From: Anditalea andensis | GTDB taxonomy: Bacteria; Bacteroidota; Bacteroidia; Cytophagales; Cyclobacteriaceae | Length of the DNA stretch: 64,000 nt | Direction of reading: 5' to 3' | NCBI RefSeq assembly: GCF_000714815.1 | Contig: NZ_JMIH01000021.1 | Location: forward strand, 175,232 to 239,231 | Part shown: positions 38,931-47,875 of the stretch, in pieces | Numbering within the stretch: position 1 is the first letter of the stretch | How the letters are laid out: each line of letters begins with the position of its first letter | Program-made: the position numbers and the translations under genes | The notes under the pieces: model-generated | Told to the model about the DNA's origin: nothing | Seen by the model: only the letters and a program-made list of their open reading frames with translations | Database searches by the model: none

Positions 38931-41900
38931 ATGAAGAAAATTTTACTATGCTTTGTGATGACCCTATTTACAGTATTATCTGTAGTGGCGCAAAGCAGGA
39001 CGGTAACTGGAAGGGTTACCTCCGAAGATGAGCCAGAGGGGGTTCCTGGAGCCAATATCTTGGTAAGGGGAACATCCTTGGGAACTGTGACAGATATGGA
39101 TGGTAGGTTTTCACTGGATGTACCGGAAGGCCGTGATGTATTGGTAGTGAGTTTTCTTGGCTACACTACTCAAGAAGTAAATATTGGGACTAGAACGCAG
39201 TTAGACATTGTCATCAGAGCGGATGTACGGGCTTTAGGTGAAGTGGTCGTTACCGCACAGGGTATAGAGCGGGATGAAAGATCCCTTGGATACTCTGTTC
39301 AGTCAGTGCGCGGAGATGCCATATCCCAGCGTTCAGAGCCAAACGTTCTGAATTCGCTTCAAGGAAAAGTAGCCGGTGTTACGATCGGTGCTGCTTCGGG
39401 AGCGCCTGGAGCATCCACTAATATAAACATCAGAGGTATTACTTCCTTTACGGGCAATAACCAACCTTTGATTGTAGTAGATGGAATTATCTTTAGTAAT
39501 GATACCGACAATACACAAAACACCTTATTTGGTTCTCAGCCAGCTAACAGGTTAGCAGATATTGCCCCTGAAAATATCGAATCTATCAACATACTGAAAG
39601 GCCCGGCTGCCTCAGTATTATATGGATCCAGAGCTTCAGCGGGTGCTATAATTATAACAACAAAGACAGGAAGAGGCCTTGAAGATAGAACGGAAATCAC
39701 CGTGACTTCCTCTTTTAATTTGCAGAATCCAATACGTCTTGCTGAATTGCAGGATCAGTATGGTCAAGGAACTCAAAGCAATTATGTACCTACTGTTTCT
39801 CCTTCTTGGGGCCCAAGATTTGGAACACCTGGATTTGAAACAGTTGAAAATTTGCAAGGAGAAATTGTACCTTACCGTGCTTATCCAAACCACTTTGACC
39901 AGTTTTTCCAACAAGGCAGAATTTATCAAAATGGGGTAAGTATAGCTTCCGGTAACATCGATGATAATTTTATTGTATCTATGAATACCACCAATCAGGA
40001 AGGGATTATCCCTAACAGTAGATTCGATCGTTACAATGTACAAGTAGGTGGTAATAAATTGTTGAACAACGGAGTAAAAGTAGGCGGTACTGTTACCTAT
40101 GTGAAGTCTTTCCAAAGAAACTCTACTTCAGGTAACGCTGGGTCACCTTTAGGTCAAATTACCAGGATCCCCAGATCTTTTGATTTGATTGGTAGACCTT
40201 TCCAGGATGAATTGGGACAAAGTATCTATTACACTGATGCTCAAAACCACCCATTGTGGAGCACAGAGAATGAGATATTTGAATCTAACGTGGATAGGGT
40301 ATTTGGAAATATCAATGTAGGTTATGATTTCACCGATTGGTTAAATGTATCCTATAGAATTACTGCCGATACTTATACGGACAGAAGAAATCAGACCTTA
40401 AGGATAGGTTCTGCCCGTGCCCCACAAGGAGAATTAGCCGATGAAGCTTTGTTTAGATCAGAATTGAACGGAGATCTTTTGATCAATATGCATAAGGCGG
40501 GAATTTTCTTTGAAGGTTTAAATGCTAATTTACTATTAGGACAAAATTTAAACCAAAGAGATTTTCAAAGAATCGGTGTAGTGGGTGAAGGCCTTACTAT
40601 CCCGGGATTTGATAACGTGAGCAATGCCTCTGTTTTTACCAATTCCTTAGAATTAACCACTAGGAGAAGATTGGTAGGACATTATGCCCAGCTAAGCTTA
40701 GATTATAGAGAGTATTTGTTTTTAGAATTATCTGGTAGGGTAGATCAGTCTTCAACTTTGCCGCAGCAGAACAATGCTTATTTCTATCCATCAGCAGCGC
40801 TGAGTTTCGTTGCTACGGATGCATTGGACATTGAAACTGAAACCCTTTCATATATTAAATTAAGGGCTTCTGCTGCCAGAGTAGGTAGGGATGCTGATCC
40901 TTATTTGCTTCAGACTTTGTTTGTATCTGGATCTTATGGAAATAATGTTGCCAATATAAATTTTCCATTATCCGTAGGGGGTGCTAGTATACCCGGTTTT
41001 GGTGTAAGTACCAGGATAGGTAGTATGGATCTGACCCCGGAATTTGTAACTTCCTATGAAGTTGGGTTGAATTTAGGCTTCTTTGAAAACAGGTTCGGAT
41101 TAGATATCGCCTATTTTAATACGGTTAGTACGAATCAGATATTTAATGTAGCCATATCACCATCTACGGGATTTGATACAAGAACCACCAATATAGGTGA
41201 GATGAGAAACAGGGGTATAGAAGCCATGTTATCTGCTACCATCATCAATACGCCTAGGTTTAGATGGGATGCCAATTTCAACTTCACCAGAATCAGGAAT
41301 GAAGTTACGGCCATAGCACCTGGAGTTACTAACTCTAACATTCCGGGTGATAGTTTTTCAGGAATTGCTCCTTCTATAGCGGTGGGCCATCCTTACGGTG
41401 TTATTATATCCACTGCTTTTCCTAGAAATGCTGCGGGGGAACTATTGATAAATCCACTTACGGGTACGTTTGCCCCAGGTGTTCCAGGTCAAGTAGTCGC
41501 GAATGTACAGCCAAACTGGCTAGGGGGTCTGACGAACAACTTTACTTTTGGGAACTTCATGTTATCCACACTGATTGATGCTAGAATTGGCGGAGAGCTT
41601 TACTCTTTTGGCCAGGTAGATTTAAGAACTGGTGGACATATAGATTACACCGGTATAGACAGGGACCAGCCAAGAATACTGCCCGGTGTAATTGAAGTCG
41701 AAGAGGGGGTTTACCGGCCTAATAATATCCAGATTCCTGCCGAAACCTATTTTGGTGCTGGAGGGTTAGGAGGTCTTGCCTCTGAAGGAGCCGTATTTGA
41801 TGCTACCGCGATCAGATTAAGAGAAATAGCCCTTAACTTTACTTTGCCATCTAGATTCTTGAACAATACGCCTTTCGGTGAAGCTTCGATTGGTGTGAGT

Positions 41901-42044
41901 GGTCGAAACTTATTGTTCTGGGCTCCAGGCTTCCCTACAGACCCGGAACTTAACACACAGGGAGCAGGTAATATTCAGGGAATGGATCTTAATGGGCCTC
42001 CACAGGTACGTAATTATGGTGTAAACTTGAGATTCACACTTTAA
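38931..42044 (+). CDS. SusC/RagA-type TonB-linked outer-membrane protein
   Basis: 1037 residues from MKKILLC at 38931 (the longer ORF start at 38892 adds 13 residues in front of the signal). The signal peptide ends VVAQS. A carboxypeptidase-D regulatory-like domain follows (about 25-100, with GRVTSEDEPEGVPGANILV), then a TonB-box/plug region beginning GEVVVTAQGIE. The rest is a 22-stranded barrel. The SusC-type signature (NPNxPLIVVDG-like: NNQPLIVVDGI) is present. It imports a substrate with TonB energy. It is followed by a SusD-like gene after 5 bp; no glycoside hydrolase is nearby. Confidence 0.95.
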   Translation: MKKILLCFVMTLFTVLSVVAQSRTVTGRVTSEDEPEGVPGANILVRGTSLGTVTDMDGRFSLDVPEGRDVLVVSFLGYTTQEVNIGTRTQLDIVIRADVRALGEVVVTAQGIERDERSLGYSVQSVRGDAISQRSEPNVLNSLQGKVAGVTIGAASGAPGASTNINIRGITSFTGNNQPLIVVDGIIFSNDTDNTQNTLFGSQPANRLADIAPENIESINILKGPAASVLYGSRASAGAIIITTKTGRGLEDRTEITVTSSFNLQNPIRLAELQDQYGQGTQSNYVPTVSPSWGPRFGTPGFETVENLQGEIVPYRAYPNHFDQFFQQGRIYQNGVSIASGNIDDNFIVSMNTTNQEGIIPNSRFDRYNVQVGGNKLLNNGVKVGGTVTYVKSFQRNSTSGNAGSPLGQITRIPRSFDLIGRPFQDELGQSIYYTDAQNHPLWSTENEIFESNVDRVFGNINVGYDFTDWLNVSYRITADTYTDRRNQTLRIGSARAPQGELADEALFRSELNGDLLINMHKAGIFFEGLNANLLLGQNLNQRDFQRIGVVGEGLTIPGFDNVSNASVFTNSLELTTRRRLVGHYAQLSLDYREYLFLELSGRVDQSSTLPQQNNAYFYPSAALSFVATDALDIETETLSYIKLRASAARVGRDADPYLLQTLFVSGSYGNNVANINFPLSVGGASIPGFGVSTRIGSMDLTPEFVTSYEVGLNLGFFENRFGLDIAYFNTVSTNQIFNVAISPSTGFDTRTTNIGEMRNRGIEAMLSATIINTPRFRWDANFNFTRIRNEVTAIAPGVTNSNIPGDSFSGIAPSIAVGHPYGVIISTAFPRNAAGELLINPLTGTFAPGVPGQVVANVQPNWLGGLTNNFTFGNFMLSTLIDARIGGELYSFGQVDLRTGGHIDYTGIDRDQPRILPGVIEVEEGVYRPNNIQIPAETYFGAGGLGGLASEGAVFDATAIRLREIALNFTLPSRFLNNTPFGEASIGVSGRNLLFWAPGFPTDPELNTQGAGNIQGMDLNGPPQVRNYGVNLRFTL

Positions 42045-42049
42045 AAACA

Positions 42050-43507
42050 ATGAAAATGAAAAAACTCATATATATATTGGGAGCAGTAATATTTACTGCT
42101 TCTACAGGATGTTCAGATTTTCTGGATATAAATGAAACCCCGAATAACCCTGTAGCGGTAACGCCTAATGTGTTATTACCGGTGGCTCAGGCGGGTACTG
42201 CCTTTGCCAATAACAATGAACTGAATAGGTTTGGATCCACTATTACAAGCGTCACTGCTGGTGCGGGTAACCTCCCTGCCAGATATGATATTTATAATTT
42301 AGACGGATCTGATTTTAACAATCAGTGGAGATTTGAAATTTATAATGGTGCTTTGATTACCTATGAAGAAGTTATAAACGCTGCGACAGAAATAAATTCG
42401 CCATCTTATATAGGTATTTCTAAGATAATGAAAGCCTATACTTGGGCCCTAACTACTGATGTATGGGGGGATATTCCTTATTCGGAAGCTCTGAGAGGGG
42501 AAGAAATCGTTCAGCCAAGATTGGATTCTCAAGAGGAAATTTACATGGGCGGAGAGGGTATCCAAAGTTTATTTGATTTAGTCCGCGAAGGTCTGGCAGA
42601 TTTGGATCAGGAATCTTTGACAAATCCAGGAACCGACGATCTGGTATATGGGGGTGATCTGGAGCGCTGGAGAAGGGCCGGGTATTCTTTAATGTTAAAA
42701 ATGGCCAATACGATCAGTAAGGTAAGGCCTGATGAAGCGAGGCAGATTATAGAAGAGGTTCTCACGGCTAATAATTATATGCTTTCCAATAATGACAATT
42801 TATCCGTTACTTTTGGTTCTGCTGTTGGTAGTAGGGCGCCGATCTATGAATGGACATATGTGTCAATATTTGAAAATGATATGATGATCAGCACCAGATT
42901 TGTCAATAGATTACAACAGCTGAATGACCCAAGGCTTCCCATATTTGTCACCAGACCTAACGGAATCTACGTGACGATTGATAATGGCTTTAGAGGAACC
43001 TTACCTCAGCCTCAGGACACTTGGTCTAGGTTCAGTGCTTATGCCACCGGCCCAGGTGGACAAGGACCGGTGAGATTAATCACTTACGCCCAGACCCAAT
43101 TTATATTGGCTGAATCAGCACTTATGCTAGGCACTCCGGGTAATGCTCAGGATTACTATCAAACAGGCATTAGAGCTTCGATGTCTCTGGCTGGATTAAC
43201 TGATGAAGCTATTAATGCCTATTTTCTGGCCAATCCAACAGTCGTTACACTAAGCGGTTCGCAAGAAGAGAACCTTGAAAAAATCATCACCCAGAAGTAC
43301 ATTTCTCTTTTTGGAAATGGAATTGAGCAGTGGAATGATTGGAGAAGAACTGGTTACCCGGTATTGCCGGACCATCAGAATGTGGTGGGAATTGATGGAA
43401 CTAGACCTGTAAGAGCTCAGTATGTAAATCAGGAACTTGAAAGAAATCCTAACTTCCAGATTGTTTTACCAAATGTACCAGTTTGGTGGGATGTTACTCA
43501 AAACTAA
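42050..43507 (+). CDS. SusD/RagB-type substrate-binding lipoprotein (SusD-like_2)
   Basis: 485 residues with a lipoprotein signal (ASTGC, Cys about 21). The helical TPR-like body has the segment MKAYTWALTTDVWGDIPYSEAL and the C-terminal ITQKYISLFGNGIEQWNDWRRTGYP typical of the SusD-like_2 subfamily. It caps the SusC channel on the cell surface and binds the substrate. The start could be 42050 or 42056. It is in the same operon as the SusC-like gene. Confidence 0.94.
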   Translation: MKMKKLIYILGAVIFTASTGCSDFLDINETPNNPVAVTPNVLLPVAQAGTAFANNNELNRFGSTITSVTAGAGNLPARYDIYNLDGSDFNNQWRFEIYNGALITYEEVINAATEINSPSYIGISKIMKAYTWALTTDVWGDIPYSEALRGEEIVQPRLDSQEEIYMGGEGIQSLFDLVREGLADLDQESLTNPGTDDLVYGGDLERWRRAGYSLMLKMANTISKVRPDEARQIIEEVLTANNYMLSNNDNLSVTFGSAVGSRAPIYEWTYVSIFENDMMISTRFVNRLQQLNDPRLPIFVTRPNGIYVTIDNGFRGTLPQPQDTWSRFSAYATGPGGQGPVRLITYAQTQFILAESALMLGTPGNAQDYYQTGIRASMSLAGLTDEAINAYFLANPTVVTLSGSQEENLEKIITQKYISLFGNGIEQWNDWRRTGYPVLPDHQNVVGIDGTRPVRAQYVNQELERNPNFQIVLPNVPVWWDVTQN

Positions 43508-43518
43508 ATTTTAAGGCA

Positions 43519-44016
43519 ATGAAAACAATATTTAAAAATATATTAGCAGCCGTAATCTTTCTAGGTCTTATATCCTGTGAGCAAGATTTTGGGCAATTTA
43601 ACCGGGATAATCGTCCTGAAGTTCCCATAACCTTTCCTAACGCCACTACTTTTGGATTTGATCCTTACATAGTCGTTTCAAATGCAGGACCGGGTGATAT
43701 CCAGTTCGTTCTGGAAATACCGGAAAATTCTGGTCGTACGATACGGGAGATCACTAGGGTATCAGCAGGCGCTACGGCATTAAATGCCGGTTCTCTCAAT
43801 ACTGCAGGGACTTATGTAGAAAATCCTATTCCAGGGGATGGAAATCAAGTAGTTTTTAATACTACTTTGGAAGAATTTAGAGCTAGAAGACCTAATGTTA
43901 CCAGTACTCCTCCTGCAGCAGGAGGGTTTACAGAGTTGGCATTTTTCTTTCTTGTTACATTGGATAATGGGGAAGAGATTGTTTCAATGAGAGCTCGGGT
44001 GAGAGTAACTGAATAA
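43519..44016 (+). CDS. Lipoprotein of the SusC-SusD operon, function unknown
   Basis: 165 residues from the ATG at 43519. The signal has a lipobox (LGLISC). The mature part is rich in Asn, Thr, Pro and Gly and looks beta-sandwich-like; no family is recognised. The gene follows the SusD-like gene by 11 bp and precedes a strong terminator, so it is probably a surface-exposed third component of the same uptake system, as seen in other Bacteroidota. An upstream in-frame start inside the SusD gene (43483) is rejected because it would place the signal downstream of extra residues. Confidence 0.75.
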   Translation: MKTIFKNILAAVIFLGLISCEQDFGQFNRDNRPEVPITFPNATTFGFDPYIVVSNAGPGDIQFVLEIPENSGRTIREITRVSAGATALNAGSLNTAGTYVENPIPGDGNQVVFNTTLEEFRARRPNVTSTPPAAGGFTELAFFFLVTLDNGEEIVSMRARVRVTE

Positions 44017-44023
44017 TTAAAAA

Positions 44024-44057
44024 CAAAGCCCTTGGATGATTTCAAGGGCTTTGCTTT
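44024..44057 (+). terminator. Rho-independent terminator of the SusC-SusD operon
   Basis: CAAAGCCCTTG and CAAGGGCTTTG form an 11-bp perfect stem with an 8-nt loop, followed by CTTTTTATT. It ends the three-gene operon. Confidence 0.92.
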
Positions 44058-44081
44058 TTATTACACATATACTTGGGAAGA

Positions 44082-44795
44082 ATGAAAAGCTTTTACAGAT
44101 TTATTATTGTCAGTACTGTACTTATGGGTGCATCAACTAACATTATTATAGCCCAAGAAAGAGCACGAACGCAGTTTCAGGAATATAGTACAGGACCCGG
44201 ATCGTTTATTCAGGGTATACCGGTGACTAAAGCCCCATTAAAAGGAACAGTCTATCTATATGAAAATTATTCTCCCGGAATTCTGATTACCACTGATGAG
44301 GAAAAGGTTAGTGATGTTAATTTACGGTATAATATCCAAGATCAAAAAATTGAAATGCGAAAGAATAACTTGGACATTCAGCTTAATAGTAGATTGATTG
44401 ATTCTTTTCATATTTTAAATGATAGTGAGGCTGAATTTATAAATGTTTTTAGTCTTCCAGTGGATCAAAATCATGGTTTGGACGGATTTATGCAGATTTA
44501 TGGAAATGCTGATGGCCAAATGTTACTAAAGCGCTGGTATCTTAATATAAAAAAGGCAAATTATAATGTTGCCTTAAGTACCGGAACTAAGTATGACGAA
44601 GCCATAGTAAAAAGTGAGATGTTCCTGGTTTCAGATAATCAGCTTATTTCATTCCAAGGAAAAAACAAAGAGATAAAAAGTAACTTCCCAAATAAAAGTA
44701 AAGAGCTTATAACTTTTGTAAAAGCTAATAAGATCAAATTTAAATCTAACGAGGATTATATACTATTCTTTAATTATTTTTCGACTTTAGATTAA
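44082..44795 (+). CDS. Secreted protein of unknown function
   Basis: 237 residues from the ATG at 44082 (a TTG at 44073 is in frame but unneeded). A signal peptide ends IIIAQE. The mature part contains VYLYENYSPGILITTDEEK and VNLRYNIQDQKIEMR; this pattern of a 'YL...G.i.t.dG... LRYN..d..iE' is seen in many uncharacterised Bacteroidota secreted proteins. It has its own start beyond the SusD operon terminator. No function is proposed. Confidence 0.7.
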   Translation: MKSFYRFIIVSTVLMGASTNIIIAQERARTQFQEYSTGPGSFIQGIPVTKAPLKGTVYLYENYSPGILITTDEEKVSDVNLRYNIQDQKIEMRKNNLDIQLNSRLIDSFHILNDSEAEFINVFSLPVDQNHGLDGFMQIYGNADGQMLLKRWYLNIKKANYNVALSTGTKYDEAIVKSEMFLVSDNQLISFQGKNKEIKSNFPNKSKELITFVKANKIKFKSNEDYILFFNYFSTLD

Positions 44796-44909
44796 AGTCA
44801 TTTATATGATATCAGTAAATATTAAGCGTTTTTATATTCTATTTCCTAATTATAATTAGTTTATTTAGGTATATATTGTCATTTTAAGTTTTGTATACCT
44901 TTTATAATA

Positions 44910-45488
44910 ATGAGAAAAACTTTAGTGTTCGCATTCGTATTATTGGCCTTCCAAACCTTTGGACAACAGCAGGGAAGTGCCCATTCCGGGTCCGATCAAT
45001 TTTGGGAGCAGTTAAAAACTCACTGCGGTAAATCCTATGAAGGCGCACTGACCTCAGCCACTCCAAATGATACCTTCACAGGAAAAAAACTGGTGATGCA
45101 TGTAAGATCCTGTGACGAGGAGAATGTGATCCGGATTCCTTTCTTTGTAGGAGATGATAGGTCCAGAACATGGGTATTGACCAAAAGGGATAATGGGACA
45201 ATCGAACTTAAGCATGACCACAGGCATGAAGATGGAAGTCCTGATAAGGTAACTATGTACGGAGGAACAAGTCCGAATACAGGATCAGCTAAACTTCAAT
45301 ATTTTCCGGCCGACCAGGAAACTACTGATTTGATAGATTATGCTGCTACCAATGTATGGTGGATAACTTTGGATGAAAACAGTTTTTCTTATAATTTGAG
45401 AAGGGTGGTCAATGATAATCACTTCTCCGTAAAATTTGATCTCACCGAGGAGGTAGATACACCGGCTGCACCTTGGGGAGCTGAGTAA
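44910..45488 (+). CDS. Secreted hypothetical protein
   Basis: 192 residues. A signal peptide ends TFGQQ. The mature part contains two conserved-looking cysteines (THCGKSY and RSCDEEN) and an acidic/His stretch (KHDHRHEDGSPD). It appears to be a soluble periplasmic or secreted protein with an all-beta fold; uncharacterised relatives occur in Bacteroidota. No family function is known to me. Confidence 0.7.
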   Translation: MRKTLVFAFVLLAFQTFGQQQGSAHSGSDQFWEQLKTHCGKSYEGALTSATPNDTFTGKKLVMHVRSCDEENVIRIPFFVGDDRSRTWVLTKRDNGTIELKHDHRHEDGSPDKVTMYGGTSPNTGSAKLQYFPADQETTDLIDYAATNVWWITLDENSFSYNLRRVVNDNHFSVKFDLTEEVDTPAAPWGAE

Positions 45489-45569
45489 ATAATCGGGACT
45501 TAGTATCCAAAATACCTTTTTATAGATATAATTTTTTTACTTTCTTATCTTCCTAATTTGTTGAAAACT

Positions 45570-45992
45570 TTACTCACCCATAGCCGTAAGCACCAGCTTT
45601 CTGCTCCCACCATGATTGCGGAATTCACACAAATATACACCCTGCCAGGTGCCAAGGTTAAGTTTTCCACGAGTAACGGGTATTTGAAGACTATTTCCTA
45701 ATAAACTGCTTTTTATATGTGCAGGCATATCATCTGGGCCCTCATAGGTGTGGATAAAGTGTGGGTAAGTTTCCGGAATGAGGTCATTTATAAAGGTTTG
45801 GAAGTCTATTCTCACTGTTGGATCAGCATTTTCATTTATTGTGATTCCTGCTGAAGTATGTTGGATAAATATGTGTAATATGCCTTTATCAATTGACTTT
45901 AAGTCTGAAAAGTTATCCACAATTTCATCTGTGATCAGATGATACCCTCTTGGGTATGGTTTTAATTTTAATGTTTTTTGTATAACAGTCAT
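45570..45992 (-). CDS. yjbQ: YjbQ/UPF0047 family protein
   Basis: 140 residues of the standard UPF0047 length. The family segments HTSAGITINENADPTV, HIKSSLLGNSLQIPVTRGKL and GTWQGVYLCEFRNHGG are present. Members show weak thiamine-phosphate synthase activity in vitro; the physiological role is uncertain. It stands alone on the minus strand, downstream of no obvious operon partner. Confidence 0.9.
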   Translation of the reverse strand: MTVIQKTLKLKPYPRGYHLITDEIVDNFSDLKSIDKGILHIFIQHTSAGITINENADPTVRIDFQTFINDLIPETYPHFIHTYEGPDDMPAHIKSSLLGNSLQIPVTRGKLNLGTWQGVYLCEFRNHGGSRKLVLTAMGE

Positions 45993-46170
45993 TTTCTTTA
46001 GTTATTAATAATTCATTGAATTTTAATATTTGCCATTGTATTTATGGCAAAGACTTCCTCCAAGATCAGGCCATATCCACTTATTTTGACTGTTCTCTTT
46101 ACTTTCTATTCTTATGTATAAAGCTAAATAAAAATGTGTAAATACTTTTCTATCAGGCTATTATTATGGA

Positions 46171-47547
46171 TTATCCAGTAAAAAGCCCCTGATACATTTC
46201 CTCCAATTTGGTTACGGGGATGACTTGGATGTTGAACTTACCAAGGTCAATTCCTTTGATAGCATATTTGGAAACAATTATTTTTTTAAAACCTAATTTG
46301 GCAGCTTCAGCTATTCTGTTTTCTATCCTATTCACAGCTCTGATCTCCCCACCCAGACCTACTTCCCCGGCAAAACAGACCTCTGGAGACACCGGACTGT
46401 CTTCATATGATGATATAAGGGATGCGCAAACTGCCAGGTCCAGTGCAGGATCATCCACCCTTAGGCCCCCTGCTACATTTAGAAAAACATCCTGTTGCCC
46501 GAGCCTCATTCCACCACGTTTTTCAAGTACAGCCAAAAGCATATTGAGCCGTTTAGCGTCATGTCCTGTACTGCTTCTTTGGGGTGTTCCATAAGTAGCA
46601 GGACTCACGAGTGACTGGATTTCTATTAGTAGTGGCCTGTTGCCTTCAAGCATGGCCCCAATGGCCACGCCATTCAGCGTTTCTTCTCTTTGTGTCAGCA
46701 GGATCTCCGAAGGATTAGCAATGCCTCTAAGCCCTTCTGTGCGCATCTCATAGATGCCAAGTTCACTCGTGGAACCGAACCTGTTTTTGGTCGTGCGCAG
46801 TATCCTATAAGATAGATGTCTGTCTCCTTCAAACTGCAGGACGGTATCCACCATATGCTCAAGTACCTTTGGCCCTGCAATAGCCCCTTCTTTAGTGATA
46901 TGTCCTATTAAGAATACCGGAGTTCCTGTCTCTTTGGCAAACCGAAGAAGCTCAGCCGTACACTCTCTTACCTGGGAAACACTTCCTGCAGCTGATTCTA
47001 CCAACTTGCTGTGAAGGGTCTGAATGGAATCAATGATCAAAACATCTGGCTTTAAATTTTCCAGGTGTTGAAATATGCTTTGGGTATTAGTTTCTGAAAG
47101 TATAAAACAATTGTCTGAAGTGAAGGGCATCCTTTCTGCCCTCATTTTGATCTGTACTTCACTTTCCTCTCCGGAAACATATAATACCGTTTGCTTTTGA
47201 AGCATAAGTGCAATCTGTAGAAGCAAGGTGGATTTTCCTATGCCAGGTTCACCTCCGATCAATACCAAAGAGCCAGGCACAATCCCTCCTCCCAGTACCC
47301 GGTCCAGTTCTGGATCATCACTGACTATCCTGGGATGCTCCTCAAAATTTATTTCTTTTATTTTTTGTGGTTTAGAAGCCCTTTTATCGTTTGATTTGGT
47401 CTTCCAGCTCCCTACACCCACTTCTTCTTTGTGGATAACTTCTTCTACATAAGTGTTCCATTCATTACAGGCTGGGCATTTGCCTATCCACTTGGGACTT
47501 TGGGCACCGCAATTTTGACAGAAAAATGAAGTTTTTATTTTGGCCAT
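46171..47547 (-). CDS. radA: DNA repair protein RadA
   Basis: 458 residues. The N-terminal C4 zinc finger is Cys10, Cys13, Cys24 and Cys27. The RecA-like ATPase has Walker A GEPGIGKST (about 99-107) and the RadA-specific KNRFG motif (about 254). A C-terminal Lon-protease-like domain follows. RadA promotes branch migration and processing of recombination intermediates. The gene lies 328 bp upstream of the polA stop in the direction of transcription. Confidence 0.96.
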   Translation of the reverse strand: MAKIKTSFFCQNCGAQSPKWIGKCPACNEWNTYVEEVIHKEEVGVGSWKTKSNDKRASKPQKIKEINFEEHPRIVSDDPELDRVLGGGIVPGSLVLIGGEPGIGKSTLLLQIALMLQKQTVLYVSGEESEVQIKMRAERMPFTSDNCFILSETNTQSIFQHLENLKPDVLIIDSIQTLHSKLVESAAGSVSQVRECTAELLRFAKETGTPVFLIGHITKEGAIAGPKVLEHMVDTVLQFEGDRHLSYRILRTTKNRFGSTSELGIYEMRTEGLRGIANPSEILLTQREETLNGVAIGAMLEGNRPLLIEIQSLVSPATYGTPQRSSTGHDAKRLNMLLAVLEKRGGMRLGQQDVFLNVAGGLRVDDPALDLAVCASLISSYEDSPVSPEVCFAGEVGLGGEIRAVNRIENRIAEAAKLGFKKIIVSKYAIKGIDLGKFNIQVIPVTKLEEMYQGLFTG

Positions 47548-47875
47548 AAGTAATTTGCAATTGGATATTTTACCACATAATCAATAGAGTAATTCACAGC
47601 CCTGCATTTAGAAAGTAGGAGATTAGAATGTTGTTTGACAAGTTTACCCACACCTTAAACGGCGGTATGACGATGGGGCAGGTAATCAGTGACTTCGCTT
47701 CAACTGTTTGGAAGAGTCTCTTATAAGCTTTAGGGCAACGATCTTAAAAACTGAGTATACTTATCAGGGCTCCTTTTCAGAACCGTTTCATCAGATTTTT
47801 CCGTGTGCTCCCTACCGGTCCCTTAGCCGAAATGAAGTGGGGTGACACTTGGGATTTAGTATTTGGGCCTTCCTA
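47548..47875. other. Intergenic region between polA and radA
   Basis: 328 bp, more GC-rich than other gaps in the window. It has no ORF with recognisable similarity. The segment around 47820-47860 (CGAAATGAAGTGGGGTGACA) looks unlike its surroundings. It may be a degraded mobile or coding remnant, but I could not identify one. Confidence 0.3.

Noticed and set aside
39636..40115. A 159-codon minus-strand ORF
   Set aside because: It is antisense to the SusC-like gene with its strong domain evidence; Ser/Tyr/Ile-rich shadow.
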